From Hyposmocoma kahamanoa (taxonomy: Eukaryota > Arthropoda > Insecta > Lepidoptera > Cosmopterigidae), in the NCBI RefSeq assembly GCF_003589595.1, contig NW_020654289.1, forward strand, positions 3,290,823-3,354,822: 64,000 nt of DNA, written 5' to 3'. A program made the position numbers and the translations under genes. The number at the start of each line of letters is the position of its first letter. The stretch's first letter is position 1. Shown one piece after another: positions 33,114-43,454 of the stretch. The notes below the pieces were generated by a model. The model was given only the letters and a program-made list of their open reading frames with translations, had not been told where the DNA came from and ran no database searches.

Positions 33114-33326
33114 TCAGAGACCCGGATCTCCTTCGGAGCCCATCTTGAGCAGCTCCAATTTTTTCTTGGCGATTTTCGAGTAGAGAATATCGATTGGTTT
33201 GCTATTGTCGTAGAAGGTCGGCGCTCGAAATATAATGAGCGCTGTACCTACGACACAAGCTATTGTGAATAGAAATAGGAAGATTCTATCAAGTACCATC
33301 GCTACGTACTTCCAATCATCCTCCAC
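33114..33326 (-). CDS. Nicotinic acetylcholine receptor alpha subunit, last exon (TM4, C-terminus)
   Basis: 71 codons including stop, after the acceptor attgttgcag (minus strand). It begins [14 protein letters not shown] and continues into the fourth transmembrane segment ([19 protein letters not shown]), then the short extracellular C-terminus ending GDPGL-stop. [11 protein letters not shown] is the invariant sequence ahead of TM4 in insect alpha-type subunits. It joins in phase 0 to the exon at 33401-33676 across a 74-bp intron. The gene product is a subunit of a pentameric acetylcholine-gated cation channel at insect synapses. The [13 protein letters not shown] tail points to the insect alpha1/alpha2/alpha3 group; the exact subunit is not assigned. 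Confidence 0.93.
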   Translation of the reverse strand: MEDDWKYVAMVLDRIFLFLFTIACVVGTALIIFRAPTFYDNSKPIDILYSKIAKKKLELLKMGSEGDPGL

Positions 33327-33400
33327 CTGCAACAAATTATATTGTTTGCATTACATAATCACGAAATAGCAATGAAGATATTCGACAGAACTTTACTTAC

Positions 33401-33676
33401 ACTCTCAAACTTATCCTTATTTTTGACATGCTGCGCTATAAACCTGGAGCCTTCTATAGTCTTTTCCATCTCTCTCACGTAAGGTTTCTCTAGAGATGGA
33501 CTGCCGTCATCCAAGTCTAAACGGCATGGGGACCCGGGGGGTGGTGAGAATAGCTCGTCGTCACCACCTGGAGGGGGTGGAGGGGACGGAGGCATGCCTG
33601 GAAGCTCATACTCCTCACTGCCCCATTCTTTATACTTTCCGTCCAGCTCATCTGGACCGAAGACATCGGTTATTAC
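33401..33676 (-). CDS. nAChR alpha subunit, exon for the TM3-TM4 cytoplasmic loop
   Basis: 92 codons, phase 0 at both ends. It starts [19 protein letters not shown], has a proline run ([20 protein letters not shown]), and ends with the conserved amphipathic pre-TM4 helix [30 protein letters not shown]. Insect alpha subunits share that helix, whereas the proline-rich part is variable and subunit-specific. Donor gtaagtaaag and acceptor tcatttcag (minus strand) are both good. Confidence 0.92.
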
Positions 33677-34774
33677 CTGAAATGACGTTCACAGGTTAGT
33701 ATACGAAACAATATTCTAATTATTGGATTGATAACGTAGATTAGGACACCAATTAGAAAAAGTTATTAGCATCTAACGCTTTAAACTTGACTGACAATAA
33801 AGGAACTAAAAGAAAGACTTTTCACTAGCGTACACGTTGCTAGAAGCAATTGTAGCCGTCAGATCAAGCTGAAACGTCGAGAGATTAAAACGTCAGCTCC
33901 CGTTCCGAGGGGCCAGTGTATCGGCGCGGTTTAAGCCGGCACACAATTAGGCCGGAGTAGAGGTTTCGGCTTCGGGTCTCGTATATATCGCGAACCGTCC
34001 GCAACCACCAGGGGAACATAAATAACGGGGGCCGCGCTCGCTCGTTAAGCCCGCCGGCGTTGAGTAATAAAGGAAAATCGAAATGGAATGAAATTGGGCT
34101 GGAAGCGATATTTTCGCGATACACACAGAGTACAATGGATTTAGAATACCGTTGAAAGGATCGTTTCCCTGAAGAGTTTTGCCGCTGACGACAATTAAAA
34201 TGGTTATTGTTGAGAGCGGCTGCGACTTCAGTGTAATACCGTTTTGTTTGTATTGAATCAGTTCCGATGAAATGTTTTGAATGAAAGGAAACCTCGGGAA
34301 AAGACGGTGTGTTATTTTTTTTCGTTTCCAGAGGGATTCATCTGGAGGACTTCATTTAGCGAAGGCTTTTATTTTGCGAATTTAATTAAAACGGGGCTGG
34401 GCTTGTTTGCCGAGTCAAGGTAATGTAAACATCGATATCATGAGGATGATATTAATGGTCTTTTTGAAGTGGGTAGAGGTTCAGCTCGTGCTTTAATTAA
34501 GGTTCTTTAGAATGTTACAAATTACCTTTGACCCAAGTGAGTAGGTAATTTCAAACCGTTACTTAATGTACCTTTAATTATCTCAAATCCATCCATGAAA
34601 ACAAGCTTTAATGTTTAGGACAATTCATTTCTAGAAATTACCTTAATTATCATTATTGTTACTGCAATTTTATGCCGGTCAAAAAAGCAATTTCGGTTTA
34701 TTACTAGAATATTCTCTTTACAAATTGTCCGTTGATTGCCTACGTAGGTGAATAAAAATGCCTACGTCACTTAC

Positions 34775-35368
34775 CTCAGTCGGCTTATCATTCTCATCAT
34801 CATCGTCATCAGGTGGCTTATCCGGCCTCTGTATACACAATATTTTGGGTAAAAAATCTATAAAGACTTTCCGCACCCACGGGGCCATATGGTGGGTAAC
34901 TGGCGACCTAAAATTTACATTTAGCACCACGATAGTGACAACTACTGATAATGTGACTAGCATCATAGTAAATAACAAATATTTGCCTAGTAGAGGGACT
35001 GTCAAAGATGTTGGTGGGATAATTTCCGCTAATAGCAAGAAGAACACGGTCAATGAGAGAAGGATAGAAATACATAGCGAGATTTTTTCTCCCGAGTCTG
35101 AAGGTAAATAGAAGACAAGCACTGATAGGAACGAGATCCCGACGCAAGGGATAATCAAGTTGACCGTGTAGAATAGGGTTTTTCTTCTAAGTGTTAAGTT
35201 GAATATGATGTCGGGGTAAGGCTCTTCACAGCAGGAGTAGAATTTTTCGTTCCGCGTAGCCGGTACCCGCATTATGTCCCACTCCACTGAGATGTAATAT
35301 TCTGATAAATCAATCCCCATCCCTATGTGATCAGAGTCTGGTGTTTGTTTCAAATGCCTCAAATCCAC
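34775..35368 (-). CDS. nAChR alpha subunit, exon for loop C and TM1-TM3
   Basis: 198 codons, phase 0 at both ends. It starts [16 protein letters not shown] and includes [10 protein letters not shown], where the adjacent cysteines (exon residues 46-47, about 35228-35233) define an alpha-type, acetylcholine-binding subunit. TM1 follows (about 65-88), then the cation-selectivity motif GEK and TM2 (93-118) with the pore-lining sequence, then TM3 (124-151), then the start of the cytoplasmic loop with an acidic run (DDDDDEND). Donor gtaagt follows KPTE; acceptor ttgttacag. No lesion seen. Confidence 0.95.
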
Positions 35369-35408
35369 CTGTAACAAGGAAATGATATATTTAGTTTAAT
35401 GAGGTTAA

Positions 35409-36365
35409 CCCGGCGCCAATGACGTTGGGTCGTATTGACCCGAGGCGATTTACAACGGGCATATTTTTGTTTTACGCCAATTGCACGATTTCAACGTTTG
35501 AGTAGCTGGAGATACAACCCTCCTCTACCCGACTCGCCGGTGTACTAAATGTGAAGCCATCTGCACAGCCAAGTAATACGTGCATTAAATCAAAACGGGT
35601 CAATATGACCCAGCGTCATCGCTGGCGTGGTATTTTTGTGACTGACATTATTGGTTTATTTACTGTTTATAATTAATTAATCTTATTCCTGCTGCTTATT
35701 GCGTGCTGACAGACATCAATTTAATCATTTGGCACCAATACGTGAACTTTCCAAAGCATTTGTTGAACAATGCCAAAAATGTATCCTGCGGGCGAAAACT
35801 GCACTATTGAATGAATGAAATGTTGGTGGTATTCAAAGGACGATGCAAATTTACGCAATACATACCAACCTCTGGCACACGCGAGAGATGTCAAGTATGT
35901 CCGTTCAAACAGGATAAAAAAACATCTCATACATGTAATGCATGCTAGATTTATATATACTACCTATATACCCGGATCATACGGGAAGGTACTGCAATAG
36001 TTGCAGCAGTTGCACGTCTCTGATTGAGGACGTAGAAGACTAATTTCTAATAATAAGTTTGAGTGACCTTTCTTTTAGTATATAAGACTATTAATTGCTA
36101 TTATTATTCAGAATATTTTACTAAAAATAAAAGAAATATCAAAATTATGTTTTCAATGTTGATTTTGCACGTGTTATTGAGAAAGCTAATTAAATATTTA
36201 TTGTTATTATTTTTATTTCAGTATATGTCTTGACGACCCTTACTTAATACGTATTTGTTAAAATTTAGACAACTACTTTAATTTTACAAAAAAATATCAA
36301 TGAAATTCGGGTCACGATGACCCAACGTCACCGTCGGCGTAATTATTTTCACGTCATTGGCCGGG
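35409..36365 (+). mobile_element. piggyBac-like element, internally deleted
   Basis: 957 bp flanked by TTAA on both sides (35405-35408 and 36366-36369), the piggyBac target. Ends cccggcgccaatgacgt and, inverted, cccggccaatgacgt; a gggtc-based motif (gggtcgtattgaccc and relatives) recurs near both ends. Inside, 35712-35945 is a plus-strand transposase remnant. It sits in the nAChR intron only 40 bp upstream (in gene orientation) of the exon at 34775-35368. Confidence 0.82.
35712..35945 (+). pseudogene. piggyBac-like transposase remnant
   Basis: Reading across one frameshift: FNHLAPIRELSKAFVEQC, then the YPAGENCTI region followed by MLVVFKGRCKFTQYIPT, which in piggyBac-type transposases contains a catalytic Asp just before MLV. 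The reading then jumps directly to RCQVCPFKQDKKTSHTCNAC, the cysteine-rich C-terminal domain. Everything between these two parts of the normal protein is missing, so this is an internal deletion derivative and cannot be active. Confidence 0.72.
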
Positions 36366-36369
36366 TTAA

Positions 36370-38185
36370 CAGTAGTTTACTTCTTGTGATGTTAGTTTTA
36401 AGATTACAATTCACTTCATCCTGACAGGATTTTACTTTGTTAAGAAACGCTGAGAACTGAAAACTGCCATTTATCGTTATCTCCGGCAAGCATCAGAGGT
36501 GTGTAAGCGAGACCGATAAGACTTAAGCAATCCCGCAATCCCATATGAACCTTAACATGAAGGGTATAGGGCGCAGACATAAGACTTAGCTTTATTTATG
36601 TGAGAATCGGAACCGCATAGATTTATTGGCTTCCTTACTTCGATGGATGGTTGCTCCAAGCCTATAGCTGTAAACTCTATTCCAAAGTTTTTATCACTTC
36701 CCGTCTCTCATCGAACAGTATCTCATTGTCCATATTATTTATTGCGGCCCAATAAATATTTTCCTATTTGACATCGTATCGGAAAAAGCTTTTGAACAAC
36801 AGAATTTGATTACTTTCTCTTTCACCAGTCGCTACAGTTTTATTTGGGCCAAGTTGGTTTCTCAGGAGCGACTTAATCTTTACTAATGGAGTCTAAACAA
36901 AAAATATAACGTTTCCCAGAATCGAAAGTACAGAAACAACCTTGAAAAATTTATGAAAATCTGTTTTATTAAGTCACATTTTTTTTCATTTATTATATTC
37001 CACGTAATTTATTGCCTCAAGCTTAATATCTTTATAAACCCTTAATTTGTTCAATAACAGGTGCTTACTTCTAAAATTTTACAGGGCTGTTCATTTTATT
37101 AGGTCTTAATGATGGGGAAACATTCCAAGTGTAAGTAATTTTTAATGAGATCGGATTTATTTTCATGGTTTTTTATTAACCTTTTTTATTTTTCATGATC
37201 CCATCTGATGGAATTAAGAGCGTGAACTTATCAAGCGCCTGGGCACAAATACGGGCAATGTTTTGATACCGCTGCGTTGCGTTCTTTTTTGATTTCTCAA
37301 GCACAGGATTTTGTCCCGTTAGTTGTAATATCAAGGTGTGTGCTGTGTAAAATGTTTTTACTTATAATTAGATACTTATAAAAGTATGAGGTAGGTATGG
37401 TATATTAAGCAGTTTGTTGATCACCTAGCACCAGCAGCAGTATTTCTTACTTTTCTTTTTTCACAATTCTGTATATTATGTATATTGCGTGCGCAAAATA
37501 TAACTTAATGTTTCATTCGCAATTCGTTCGAATCTTTGTGTAGTTTATATTACAGATATTCAATATTATGACGACGTCTGTTAAGTTTAATGATACAAGA
37601 TACAATTATCACGCCGTCTGACAACTTTACGAATATATTTGGTTCTCGGCATAATTATGGTAGGGGTAACACAATACGGTATAGTAAAAAACCAACTGTA
37701 GTAAAAAGTTATATTATTTTTTTGTGATTCTTTATTTTCTTAAAAATAATTATAATCCACTAGGCCTTCAGTCAATTACGTAGGCAATTTAAATTTAAGG
37801 GATTACATGTTACGTTATTTTGAAATCTCCACAGCGCTTAGTCAAAATAATACAGTACGAAATGTTTCTCAAACACACCTTATTATCAGTAAGTAATATG
37901 TCCTCGGGGTCTCATTATGTTAAGGGATATAATAATAAATATAACAACAAATTATCCATTTTCACTTGGTATAACGATACTTGACATAACTTCAAAGGAT
38001 ATAATCACTCGTGAGATATAATTAACAAGTGGTATAACAACAAAAGGTCTGGGTATATAAACTTTTCATTGTGCAGGTATAATAAACCTTTTGTATAACA
38101 AACTCAGATATAAATAAACATAAAAAATGCATGGATATGTATTACTAGTATATTATTAAGCAATATGTATAATTAGTAGCAGGAA
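36370..38185. other. nAChR intron sequence with a periodic ggtataac segment
   Basis: No exon recognised. From about 37920 to 38112 the motif ggtataac or ggatataat recurs about ten times at roughly 20-bp spacing (see findings). Confidence 0.5.
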
Positions 38186-38189
38186 ACAG

Positions 38190-38455
38190 TTTGTCCAGAG
38201 AAGTTCTGCTATCTTATCTATCTCTGCCGCCAAACAGTAATGTCAGCATTACTGTGTTCCGGTTTTGAAGGGTAAGGGTGCTGGTGAAATTACAGGCAGA
38301 TGGGACTTGTCAACTTATGTCTCAGGGTGACGGGCGTACGTACGCCTCAGGTCTCTGCGTTTCAAAGAGCTGAGTGGCACTGCAACTGTTATAGACAGGT
38401 GTGTAGCTTACCATCAGGCGCACGACTTGCTCGTCGCCTCGAGTTTGGGATCAAC
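38190..38455 (-). repeat. Family A repeat, copy A6
   Basis: Minus-strand, near full length: ctgccgccaaacagtaatg, ggttttgaagggtaagggtg, ttacaggcagatgggacttg, gcttaccatcaggcgcacg. Confidence 0.75.
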
Positions 38456-38577
38456 GCAGATGTAAGATTGTAGCTGGAAGATCCGAAAGAACCAGTAGCT
38501 GGAAGACATCATGTCTGTGCCCAATATTATCGAGAAATGAAGTCCGCAAGACTTCACTGGCTCTGATTTCTCGGCTC

Positions 38578-38704
38578 GCCAGCTCAAGGACGGCAAAATG
38601 GGACGTCCTAGGGGTCGACGACCAGTCGGTCGGCCCAAATACCGATGGAGGAGGAGATCGCACAAGATAGGGCGCGCTGGCGCCAACTCGTATCGGAGTA
38701 AATA
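38578..38704 (+). mobile_element. LINE ORF2 C-terminal relic
   Basis: KMGRPRGRRPVGRPKYRW followed, in another frame, by EEIAQDRARWRQLVSE-stop. The GRR(P/S)xGRPxxRW block and AQDRxxWRxL end are the usual C-terminus of RTE-type LINEs. Confidence 0.6.
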
Positions 38705-38829
38705 AATATAATGTTAAATAATACAATACATAACATAACCTAGGGGAAGTACCATTTCAGGTTAATATTATTCATTTTTGTTGATATAGATTAAGATGGG
38801 ACGTCGTAAATGTTAAAAAAGAAACTTAC

Positions 38830-39010
38830 CGTGTAACCATCATAACTCCAAGAACCGAACTTCATGAAGCAGGTTTGTTCGTCGAAGGGGAAGTACTCAA
38901 CGTCGATCTCGCAGAAGGACTTGTAAATGGCCGGCGGCTTCCATATTACTTTTCCATCGTGATGCAAAATGGCTTTCGTCATTATTGTTACTTCGTAGTT
39001 GCCGTCCGCG
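38830..39010 (-). CDS. nAChR alpha subunit, exon for the Cys-loop
   Basis: 181 nt, phase 2 at its start, phase 0 at its end. It completes an Asn codon and reads [32 protein letters not shown], then the Cys-loop [15 protein letters not shown] with exactly 13 residues between the cysteines, then [12 protein letters not shown]. The W-x-PP-A-IY-K-S segment contributes to ligand-binding loop E/B structure. Acceptor tttgcccccag, donor gtaagttt. The intron before it is 7.6 kb and the one after is 3.5 kb; both carry transposons. Confidence 0.95.
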
Positions 39011-39759
39011 CTGGGGGCAAACATAATTTAGAATAAGAAAAAGAAAAAATATTGTGTTCACCGAGGCATACACGAGCTTTAAACTGCATACAAATTATAA
39101 TTTGATTTAGAATGAACGTTTTGACGATCTTGAAAGCCGGAATATGGTAAGGTTCCGGAAATCAACTTTTCTCAATTAGAAATGAAACTATATCGCACAT
39201 TGTAACGTATTAAAACGTTCCTTATGGACCTTGTTAGTGACCTTATTATAAATTTAAAACAATTTTTCGACGACTTGATAAAATTACTTCACCTTTAGAA
39301 AACTTAATTAATAATTACATTTAGATTACCTAATCGATTATTGGTTACGCCTCAATTTTATTTTTGGCGATTTGATAGATTCATTTGATTTTACTTTTAA
39401 AATAATTAATAACTATTAAATGTACGATAATGTATTTTGTATTAAGTATAATTAAATACAGTAAAGTAACGTCAATGTAAAAATTAATGTATTGAGCAAT
39501 CTACAAGCAAGAACTCTGTCTTCTGCACTTGCTGTGCCCTTGTAGGGCGTCACATGTTAACTGCCCAACACTGTAACACCTAGAATTAGCTATGTAGGTA
39601 TATGATATGCAATCAATGATTAGTATATAGATGAATACATCATCAACATGCCTATCTCCCTCAGGGTTAGGCTGAAATTATTGACCTCCATCTGCTACGC
39701 TTCTAAAAAAACCTTAATTTTTAGTAAAATATCCAATGAATATATTGAAAAATAATATA

Positions 39760-39870
39760 CAGTCCCACTGCTGGGCATATGCCTTCTCTCACAATAAAAT
39801 AATTTAGGCTGTAGTGCCTGTCACGATAAAATAATTTAGGCTGTAGTGCCCAAGCGGGCGAAATGCGGAT
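39760..39870 (+). repeat. RTE-like relic with 25-bp tandem duplication
   Basis: cccactgctgggcatatgcc, then ataaaataatttaggctg...tgcc at 39794-39818 repeated exactly at 39826-39850. Confidence 0.55.
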
Positions 39871-40914
39871 TGGGAATTTGACACTTAAATTGCTTTTATT
39901 TATGTAATTGTACTAGTTGCCATATTAATATATAATACACCTCTTCTCCGTTTTACAAAACATCAAATGTTATTGTATTCAATATCTGATATTACTTTAT
40001 CAAATTTACATTAAACTGTATCACACAAAACAGGAAGTAGGAGCGTAAGACAAAACCTCGTCTAAAGAAAACAACTTATTCATCGTCAAACAAAACATGA
40101 CAAGAAAATAAGTGACAACGCTTCACAAAATGCCGACGCTGAAGGCTCTAAAAGATGCCGTAACCAACTTTGGCGCATTGTGAAAATTGTTTCATAAAAT
40201 ATAGGTCGTGTTTTCTTCCATTAGGCTAACGCGGCGCCATTAAAAATAAAGTTGATGCTGGAAATTCGCGCTGAGAGCTTTTAGGAGTCACAGGTGCATT
40301 AGAATAACCTCTAGTTGTTTAGATTTAAAACTGTAGCAGCAATTTTTAAATAGTTGATGGTGATGATGAATAACGCTTTCATTATTAACCTTCCTGTACC
40401 CGCGCAAGGTCTGTGAGATCGAACGTTTGGGGGTTTAATATCTTGTTTAGTAAAATATCACCGTAAAATTAATTTTAATATTAAAAGGAAATGTATAAAA
40501 TTACATTAACTGCCTAGAAGTACTAAAGCATACGGTATGGGGATCGTGGAGTACACATTCTAAATAAGATACCTGTCTGCACAGGACAATGGAGCTGCCT
40601 CCATGTAGATATGTTAATGAATGTTAGGAAATGTATACACGTATTAAAAAAGTATTACTTGGGTATGTAAAATTGTAACAAAAGCGATGCATTTTCCCCT
40701 TCGCATAAATAGGGTATTTGAAAGGAGTCTTATTGATAAGTACAGATTATGTATTCTGTGCATTTTGTATAAATAAATAAATAATAATAAAAATATATCA
40801 AGCAAAGTATTATATTCTTTTTATTAGAGATATGGAGCCTTTTATTACAGCCATTGGTAAATCACAATATTCCTAAGAACCACTAAAACTTGAACAAAAA
40901 TATACTTTTTATCT

Positions 40915-41130
40915 CTGCCTCCGGGGCCGAACGGTTGCCATCCCGTATTGCCACGCAGAGGTCCCAGGTTCGATTCCTGGGCCGGTAGAAGTATTTCTAT
41001 GGCTGACATTTATTGCTCGAGTTTGGGTGTAATTTGTGGTTGTCTATGTGTGTCCATAGCACCCGCGACACAGGTTTCCCTAGTGCGGGGCTGTGTTGAG
41101 TGTGTGCGTTATTATAGTTTCAAAATAAAA
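40915..41130 (+). repeat. tRNA-derived SINE, family B copy 2
   Basis: ggccgaacggttgccatccc (A box) and ggttcgattcctgggccgg (B box), then the family tail ggtgtaatttgtggttgtct and caggtttccctagtgcgggg. Closely matches 52383-52600. Confidence 0.8.
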
Positions 41131-41363
41131 CTCTGAAATGTCACAGAATAATATATAAATCATCCTCATACAAAATCCATCTCATGCGTTCCTTATACAT
41201 ATTGAGTCTATAAAATAATACATAATGGAACTCAATGATAATTAAAAATAATACTACATATAGGAATTACTAAAAATATTAATTGCCTGAAACTGCGACA
41301 CCTGCACCCGCGTCGGTCTGAGGGACCGATCGGTGTCGTCTACGGGAACATGTGTTATACGCG

Positions 41364-41846
41364 CGAATCATCGAGTATATAACCAAAAATAGAGACGAAA
41401 TAAGGCCCATATATTCCTGGTAACACATTAGCGATACAGCTCTTATAAATATTAACTCTTGTTTGCATGAAATATAGACAGGGGAACTACTGATCTGTGT
41501 GTACGTCTCCATATATTCCAAAAAATATTCTGTATTTATTGTAATAAAGATAACAATGCCGTTCTGTTCTATTCGGTGGTGTGGGAAAAACAGCAAAACA
41601 TCTAATTACAAAACAAACGGAATCACATTTCACCGGTAATTAAATATTAAATATGTAATTTTGCAATTTTCGCCCATTATAGCAAAGCTCAAGTTAACTG
41701 GTCGATTTGTAGTGAAACAGTTGACGACACCCGTCAATTGTTTCGAAATCGGAGCGCAGTAATCACAGCTATGATATGGCAGAATAGTTTTTAAAAATAT
41801 TAATTGACGTTTCGTCTCTATTTCTGGTTACATACTCGATGACACG
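41364..41846. repeat. Inverted-repeat element
   Basis: The left arm 41364-41401 (tcatcgagtatataaccaaa, aatagagacgaaa) and the right arm 41809-41846 (tttcgtctctatttctggtt, catactcgatga) are complementary apart from a few positions. A gtcggtctgag(a/g)gacc motif lies outside both arms (about 41310 and 41958), and taaaaatattaattg occurs just outside the left arm and just before the right arm. Between them is another imperfect hairpin (about 41707-41755). Non-coding. Confidence 0.55.
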
Positions 41847-42153
41847 AATACTTCTGTTACACTGAAATGAAGTTAGCCACGAACCATGCAGCTAGCAGTC
41901 AGCCCAAAGCTCTAACGTTTTCCATTTCAGAAAAAAATCACGGCAGACCATAATCGTCGGTCTGAGAGACCAATGCGCAGATATACGTATGGTAACCCAT
42001 TCAACTCACTCCTTATTAAACATGAAATAAGAATGGTAATTACGAAATGGATGTTAGGACGTAGTTACAACGAAATTGAAGAGCTCCTTACAATTAAAGG
42101 ATAAGTTAGTATAATACGAGACCCTTCACATACAAGCATTAACTGAACAGACC

Positions 42154-42720
42154 CCATGGATGACCAGCGCACTATTTGGCCACAAAGACAGACTCACTAG
42201 ACTGATGTCAACTCAACATATTTTCTTCATCCTGTTCTACTTAACTGTTAATGCAACTACAGTCACAAACACCAGTACCAAAAATATATCCAACACGTGT
42301 GTGGCGTCTAATCTCCACGGATGATCGGCGGACTATCTGGCCACAAAGACAGACTCACTAGACTGACGTCAACTCAACATACTTAATTAACTGTTAGCGC
42401 AACTACAGTGACAAAGACCAGCACCAAAAATATATCCAACACGTTTGTGACGTCGAGCTTCCATGGATGACCAGCGGACTGTCTGGCCATAAAGATAGAC
42501 TCACTAGACTAATGTCAGCTCAACATTCTGTATCCTACTCTACTAAACTATTAGCGCAACTATATTACAAATACCAGTACCAAAAACATATTCAACAAAG
42601 TGGCGTCGAGCCTCCATGGATGACCAGCGGCCTGTCTGGCCACAAAGACAGTCTCACTAGACCGACGTCAACTCAACATACTTACTTCAGCCTATTACTA
42701 CTCTACTTAACTTTAACTTC
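42154..42720 (+). repeat. Tandem array of four degenerate ~150-bp units
   Basis: Units start at 42154, 42315, 42461 and 42614 with cc(a/g)cggatga/ccatggatgaccagcg, each followed by ggccacaaagacagactcac and then tcaactcaacat. Periods are 161, 146 and 153 bp. In the last two units one plus-strand frame stays open and reads PWMTSGLSGHKDSLTR, but there is no evidence of a gene. Confidence 0.75.
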
Positions 42721-43454
42721 AACGAAAACGTTCAGAGAGCGAAACAGCCACCAACCTGCTTTGGATCAATACTTTTCCCTATTCATTACAAATCTAAATT
42801 CAGTTTTCAACAGTTTTTGCATCTTATTATAAGAACAATTCATACGTTAAGTAACAAAACATTTGAATCGATCCGAAATAATAAAAATAATAAATATATA
42901 AATATGTTCAGTACAACAGTAATACAATTATCAAAAGGTGGAAAATGAATACAAATTATTATGGGTTGTACAAAATCTGACAAAAAAAAAGCAAATGGAC
43001 AAGCCATCAATCAGTTCCCCAAACAGAATAACCCTATACTTTGGAAGTTGGTGACAATCCACCATTAAAAAAAGCATACTTGTATAGGTACCCATTTTCT
43101 GAAAATAAAATTTTAATCTTATGCATCCGTTAAAACGTGTCTCGTCTGTTTATAATAAACACCTAACGGTAGCTTGATGCTATTTAGATTAATGTATGCA
43201 CTTATCTCTACTTCCGCTAGACTTGCCTCCAAGCGCATTTTGCTTCATACAAATACTTCGCCATCCACCGAATTTTCAACCTTAAACGTCTAGGGTTACG
43301 CCACTAACTACCGTGAAACTGTTAAGTTTTGTTAATGCATAGAAATGCGGTAAGCCACCTTTGATAAAGGCAACGTAGTGTACTTAAAAGGTGTTTTAAA
43401 TCGGTACGTTTAGACCGTACTATCAATTTTGGATAAATAAATGAGAGTGGAGAC

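Noticed and set aside
37915..38115. CRISPR-like array of short repeats
   Set aside because: Eukaryotic locus, motif only 8-9 bp and variable, spacing irregular.
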